Part shown: in pieces, positions 35,101 through 41,100 of the stretch
Numbering within the stretch: the first letter of the stretch is position 1
Layout of the letters: every line of letters starts with the position of its first letter
The notes under the pieces: generated by a model
What the model was told of the DNA's origin: nothing
What the model saw: only the letters and a program-made list of their open reading frames with translations
Database searches by the model: none
Assembly: GCA_037893245.1 (NCBI GenBank)
Contig: JBAIAA010000593.1
Location: 248,001-312,000 of the forward strand
DNA length: 64,000 nt
Direction of reading: 5' to 3'
Source: Crossaster papposus
Taxonomy: Eukaryota > Echinodermata > Asteroidea > Velatida > Solasteridae
Made by a program: the position numbers and the translations under genes

Positions 35101-38100
35101 CCGGAATTCAAAATTGATGACGGTTAAACACGTCACAAGCAAGGCCAGAAATATCTGTCAACAACTGGCTCGCAGTGCAACATCAGGGTATGCTACCCAC
35201 AAATGCCGGCCTAAACACATCTCGGATCAAGGTTTGTAAAAAGCAATCCTGCTTCTGGGCCCGGTCAATGTCAAAATAATGCAGGAGCAAACTTGTCGAA
35301 GAATCCTGGAGTAGGTGCGTCAAACTGGGCATGACTGGCGCGAGCCTGGTGTTGCCTCAGAAAATGACTCTTGCCGAATTTAGTGCTATAGGCGTTGAAC
35401 CTTTTTATTTTTTGTGATGAGTGTTTATAAATCTGTTCTTATGTATTTCGGACTGACATTGCAAAAATAGTGTCTAGAAGCAGAGGAAAATACAGTTTTC
35501 TTTACAATAATATAAATGTTTCTACCTAAAAAGTTCAGCAGCATTAACAATCGTTGTGTCAGTCAGGTTGGCACAGTGGTTCTTTTCTTTCCTTTGTGTA
35601 AATGGCATGGGTTAGATTCCTGCCTTGGTCCACACGTGGATTGGGTTTTCAGTTCCTGCTTTATTGTGTGTCTAAGATTTCCTCCCACCTCTGAAACTGA
35701 ACGCTTCTTCATTGAATCTTCTCTCACAGTTTTCTATAGACTTGTGCGCTATATAGTGCCTTAGGAATTTTGTGAGAGATACTTGTAAAGATTTAAACAA
35801 ATAAATTGACTGAGTTTGGCCTTTTAACCTACAGATTACCGTTCCAGTGCTCTGCCAAATGAGCTACCAGCCCTGTGTTGCCGTTTCCTTAAATGTGTCA
35901 ATATTTGTGTTTGATTTTTTATTTGTGTTTTTTTGTTGGAAGCAGAAATCTCTCCAGACCTCTGCCATTCCCGAGCCCCTGAGTTCCCAAGACAGATTAG
36001 AAGCAATCTGGAACTCATTACAGATGCCCGACAATCTCAAACTGGACATGGCCATAAAATACAGCTCAGATGACCACATGTACAAGCTAGAAAGTGTAAG
36101 TACTAAGACACAAGTGAAAGCAGCTGGCTAAAGAAGCGATTACATAAGATCTGAAGAAACTGGTCATTGGCACAGAAACAGGATCACATCAACGCAAACA
36201 TGGCCACTGTTTCGTTAGGCCCCAAAAAATAAGTCTCCGGTTTCTGTTATGCGCGCGCGTTGCCGTAGCCATGCGCGTCGGCAAAATGAAAAAGTTGTTT
36301 TTTCAATGTAAGACGATGACTCAAAACCGCCAAACTCACTGGTTCGTCTAGATTTCTGCTGCTGCACAATTTGAACGTGTATTTAGATGGGGTTACCATC
36401 GGGTATAGGCTTTATGTGGCCTGTCTGGGCTTCCATATATTTTGTACAGAATAGTCGGGCACCATTTGCAGACGGCGTTGTATTTTCGTGATTTTGTGTA
36501 TAGAAGCCAGACGTGAGTGGAAGCGAAGGTCGTGTATCTGGAACTTGTAACCGCTTTTAATAACTGCAATTTGTAAGGGAGCAGACTAATACCAGCATTG
36601 CGGCACACATGTGCACGATGTCGAAGTCGCGGTACGGTCTATTTCTGATCGCGATCCCAAAGTATAGCGCAAAGCATGATGGGTAGATAGCTGTTTTGCA
36701 ACTAAACCAAGCTTTTCGGCCCGGTATGCCTTCTCGATTTAGGAATTTTGTTGACGACATATTTTCGAGTGGTTCGCCCTTTCTTGCGTAGCGCAGGGCG
36801 CCACCTATTGAAATCAACCGATCCACAATAGACCTTATTGCCAGGATTATTTATTTTAAGTTTGTTTTATGTGGAGTGCAATATAATAAATATTACTATA
36901 AGGTGAACAAACTGTTGGAAATGGAAAATATTTTATTCTTCACCCCATATAAATTGCATGACATTCGCTTTGCAGTTTCAACTCAACAAGTTTCCCATTT
37001 TGACTTTTGAAATGAAGAGTATACAAGAGACAAATCATACTTTGGCATTTTTATTTTTTCTCAACAAACATTAGATTCCACAAAATGTCCATGTTATTTT
37101 CACTATTAATCCAACATTCTTGCTCTTTTTATATGCCCCCAGTTGTCCAATCATTATACATGTATTACAAAGTGGCTTATTCGTGCATCTCATAGCAGGG
37201 TCACATGTTATGTAGCCCAAACACACCTGTTTGGAAGGAAAAAAAAGGGGGGGAAAAAGAAAAAAAACGCGTCGCCGCACCACTTTTGGGGCAAGCTCCA
37301 TACCAGAAACCGGAGACTTTTTGGGGGGCCTTATGAAAGTGGACACAAATCAAATTGTGACTTTTATGATTACAGTCCACATCAAAACAGTTGACCATCG
37401 CGAGGTAGCATTTATTGACCAATTTACCAAATGATTTACTTCGCTTCAAATGCCCATGCAGTATGGGTGCATCAGTTGCCAAGTGTGTGACTTGATCTAT
37501 CACTAGAGTTACGAAATGCTTCTCACATTGCATAAGACTTAAATTTTAGCCAGTACATATGATTTTAAATTCATTGCCGGTTCAAATCAACATTAGCCTA
37601 CAGATACATGTACTAGTAACCTCAAATTAGCCATATATTGAGCCAATCTGTAAAAAAAATTAAATGAAGCTAATTTTAATTGATTTTGGTGGGTATGGGT
37701 ATGGACAACTACCCAAAAAAGGAAGGAAGGTTGGGGAATTTTTTTTTATTATAGGTCAAAGGTTATTGACCCCTGCCTAAATCACTAAAAATTATATTTC
37801 AGCAACAAAATATGGTATATAGATGATCTTGGTGTCAAAATGCACAGAATTACAAAAGAAGAATAATTATTGACCCTTGAGACCAAATCCTGACCTCCGA
37901 AAATGAGGTCAAAGGTCAAACAACTATTTTATTACTAAAATGTCATATTTGTAACAGGAAAATTTACATATTATATAAAAAGAGGCACAAACAAATCGAA
38001 GAGGCTAATTTCAACTTACGTGGCGGGTATGGGAGTTATTATTTATTCCAAGAGCAGAGGGGGAGGGGAAAATTTCTTTATTTCTTTTTTTTGGTAAAAT

Positions 38101-41100
38101 GTCATTGACCCTGGAATAAAACACTATAAATTGTATCTCGGGAACTACATATGGTACATGTATGATCTTGGTGTCAAAATGCTCATAATTACACTGGAAG
38201 TAGAAAAAATGTAAATTCTTGTGATGAAGGATAACAAATTGACCGCCACATATGACCTCAAAGGTCATTATTCGGAGCCCCATATTGAATCCACAAACAA
38301 CCACCCCAGAGATATACATATAACATAAAACAACATGAATGAGGTCTTTGTTTCAGGAGTGATTACTCATAAAACCTAGTTAGCCTAAATGTACCTTGAC
38401 TAGTTACCCCAGTGAAGTGATATGTTCCAAAAGTTTTCTATTATTAAGGAGAGGAGTTTGGTGCACCTTGCATATGGGTATGGACAACTACCAAAAAAAA
38501 AGGAGGAATGGGGGTTGGGGTATTTTTTTATTAGAAGTCAAAGGTTATTGACCCCTGCCTAAATCACTAAAAATTATTTTTCAGCAACAAAATATGGTAT
38601 ATAGATGATCTTGGTGTCAAAATGCACAGAATTACAAAAGAAGATGACATAAAATAGTTATTGACTCTTGGGACCAAATCCTGACCTCCAAAAATAAGGT
38701 CAAAGGTCAAAAAACTATTTTTTTACTAAAATGTCATTATTATCACAGGTAATAATCAATCACTGAGTGAACTAAAAACAAAAAGACCACTGTTGCAAGA
38801 CACAAACCAGTCATCGCGTCGCCAAAACCAGAAAATGTCTAACCCAATTGGCCTGCAGACGTTTGATGTATTTGCCCGTCCACAAACTCCAACCACTGAC
38901 TGTCATCTAGCAGATATAATGTGGCTAGAACTGACTCCCCAGATGCGTGTCTTACACAAAAAGGGGAAAAAAGAGTTAAGAATTACGCTCTGGAGAGGCC
39001 AGTCAAACAACTACTCTCTGGCGTACCCACTAGATAACGTACAACTACAGATTTATCTCTGCAGACCAGTCACAAAAACAATCCATATAATACTTGTCAG
39101 CAGAAACTTTTCCGCGTCTTAACAAAAACAACGAAAAACACGGAGGGGTTCTCTTAATACGTATACACGTACCTCTCCCCCCCCCCCCCCCCCCCCCCCC
39201 ATTCCTACTGACTGCAATCTCGCAGAAATAAATGGGGCCAGAACTGACCTTCCAGAAGCATATACATGTATCACTAAGAAAAAAACTTAAATTAAGAATT
39301 ACGCTCTGGGCAGTATAGTTACGCTACCACACGGCATACCAGCGAATCATAAATATACAGATTTATCTCTGCAGACCAGCCACAAACATAAAATCCTATG
39401 ATACTTCACGCAGCAGAACTGTTTCAGCATCTTCAAAAAATAACGAAAACGATGAGAAATAGTTCTGACTTGTGACAAATCCTATAAACACCCTCCCCTT
39501 CCCATGAAGAATGAGTTCTGATTCACTTCAGCTAACTCAAAAATAAACTGATCATTCCTTGAAGTATGCCTGCATATAGCGGTTTTTCTTTGCTATTTTC
39601 TTGCAAAAGCACTTCATCTTCACCTAATGTCTCACAGAAAAGAAACAAATTCCACATAACCCAGCGTTACACGTCCTTCAATTTAATGTCCTTCCCATGT
39701 GAGCGAGAATCGTTCTAATAATTACAAAAAACGTAAGCCGCATGTATGATTACGCTCCTTCCCAATAAACAAAAAACATGATTATAAATGCACATATACT
39801 TTACATACACAAACTATTTGGCACTAATGAACTTTAACCACCCCCCTGCTCATTTTTACCTTTAACCTCGTATTTTGGTGGTGAAGAATCCATTTAATAT
39901 TTTGTTTGTCGAGTATAGTTCTGTGAATTTTGACACCAAGATCATCTAGGCCTATGTACATAACTATTCGCAAACATAAACGTGACGTGATCACTCACTA
40001 GAATTGGCGTAAGTCATTTCAAATATTGTTCGCAAAGTTTTGCTCTTATTTTGAGGACTAAAGTCTTATCAGCCCTTTATCCGAGTCGAGTCGAGTTGAG
40101 TCATTCTTAAGAGGGACTCGAGTCGAGTCATTTACCCAATCTGGACTCGAGTCGAGTAGCCAAAAATTGTCAATCGAGGTTGAGTCACTTGTTATTTTCA
40201 TTTGTCTCGAAGTTAGGCAGATCAAACACTAGATATAAAGTACAAATTACAAGTGTGCATAATTCAATTGCAAAGCAGTCATTTTCGTACAGTTATGTTT
40301 CTGGTAATTTTGAGTAATTAACCAGTTCACGTCGGAGGACAGGTATACACACAAAGTTGTTTTGGAATTCAAAACAAATGACGAATAAAAATGTCACGAA
40401 TAAGGCCGGAAAATATATGTTAGTGACCCACAGATGCCGGCCTTATCCCGTCTTGGATTAGGGTTCGTGAAAAGCAATTCTGGGCCTGGGTCCGGTCAAT
40501 GTAAAAATAATCCTGGCGCAAACTGGTTAAGTGAGGTGTGTACCTGCACGTTTGTATGATTTCAAAGTTTGAAAATGTTCAAAAAATTGCAAACTGTGGT
40601 ATAGAGTCTTTATTTTTTAAAGGCTTCAGCTTGACTTCAACACTGCACTTTTTAAACCAACTTGTTTCATTTGTCTATCATCTTGTGACCTCTTTAACAG
40701 GCCCTGGATGCTTGGGAACTTGCAACTGAAGTAATCGTCTAGCGAGAAGCCATACTGGTTAGATTGGAAACATTTGAGAAGCTGGCCTCTGATCCAGACA
40801 GATTCTTCCAAAAAGGTTTCGTAGTTGTTATTATTTTCTCGTTGGCTTGTGCTGTACAATTTGACGTACAATTATTTGGAATGGCTTTCTAGTCGTGTAG
40901 TTTAGTTTTTTTTTACAAGTTCCGTTCAAAAATTGCTTTTGCATTTGACAGCAAATTCCAAAGTGTCTTATGTAGCCACAAGCCAATGTTGTTCTTCGGC
41001 TTAACCCATGTTTTTCTATAATTTTGATAAGTAGTTGTAGTTTTTAAGAATATGTTACTTTCTTATCGTTTTGACACTCGCAGACGTGCATGTCGCCATC

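Noticed and set aside
38793..39122. 109-codon frame as a CCDC87 or novel exon
   Set aside because: The sequence is one half of a diverged tandem duplication whose other half is full of stops. No splice context or motif.
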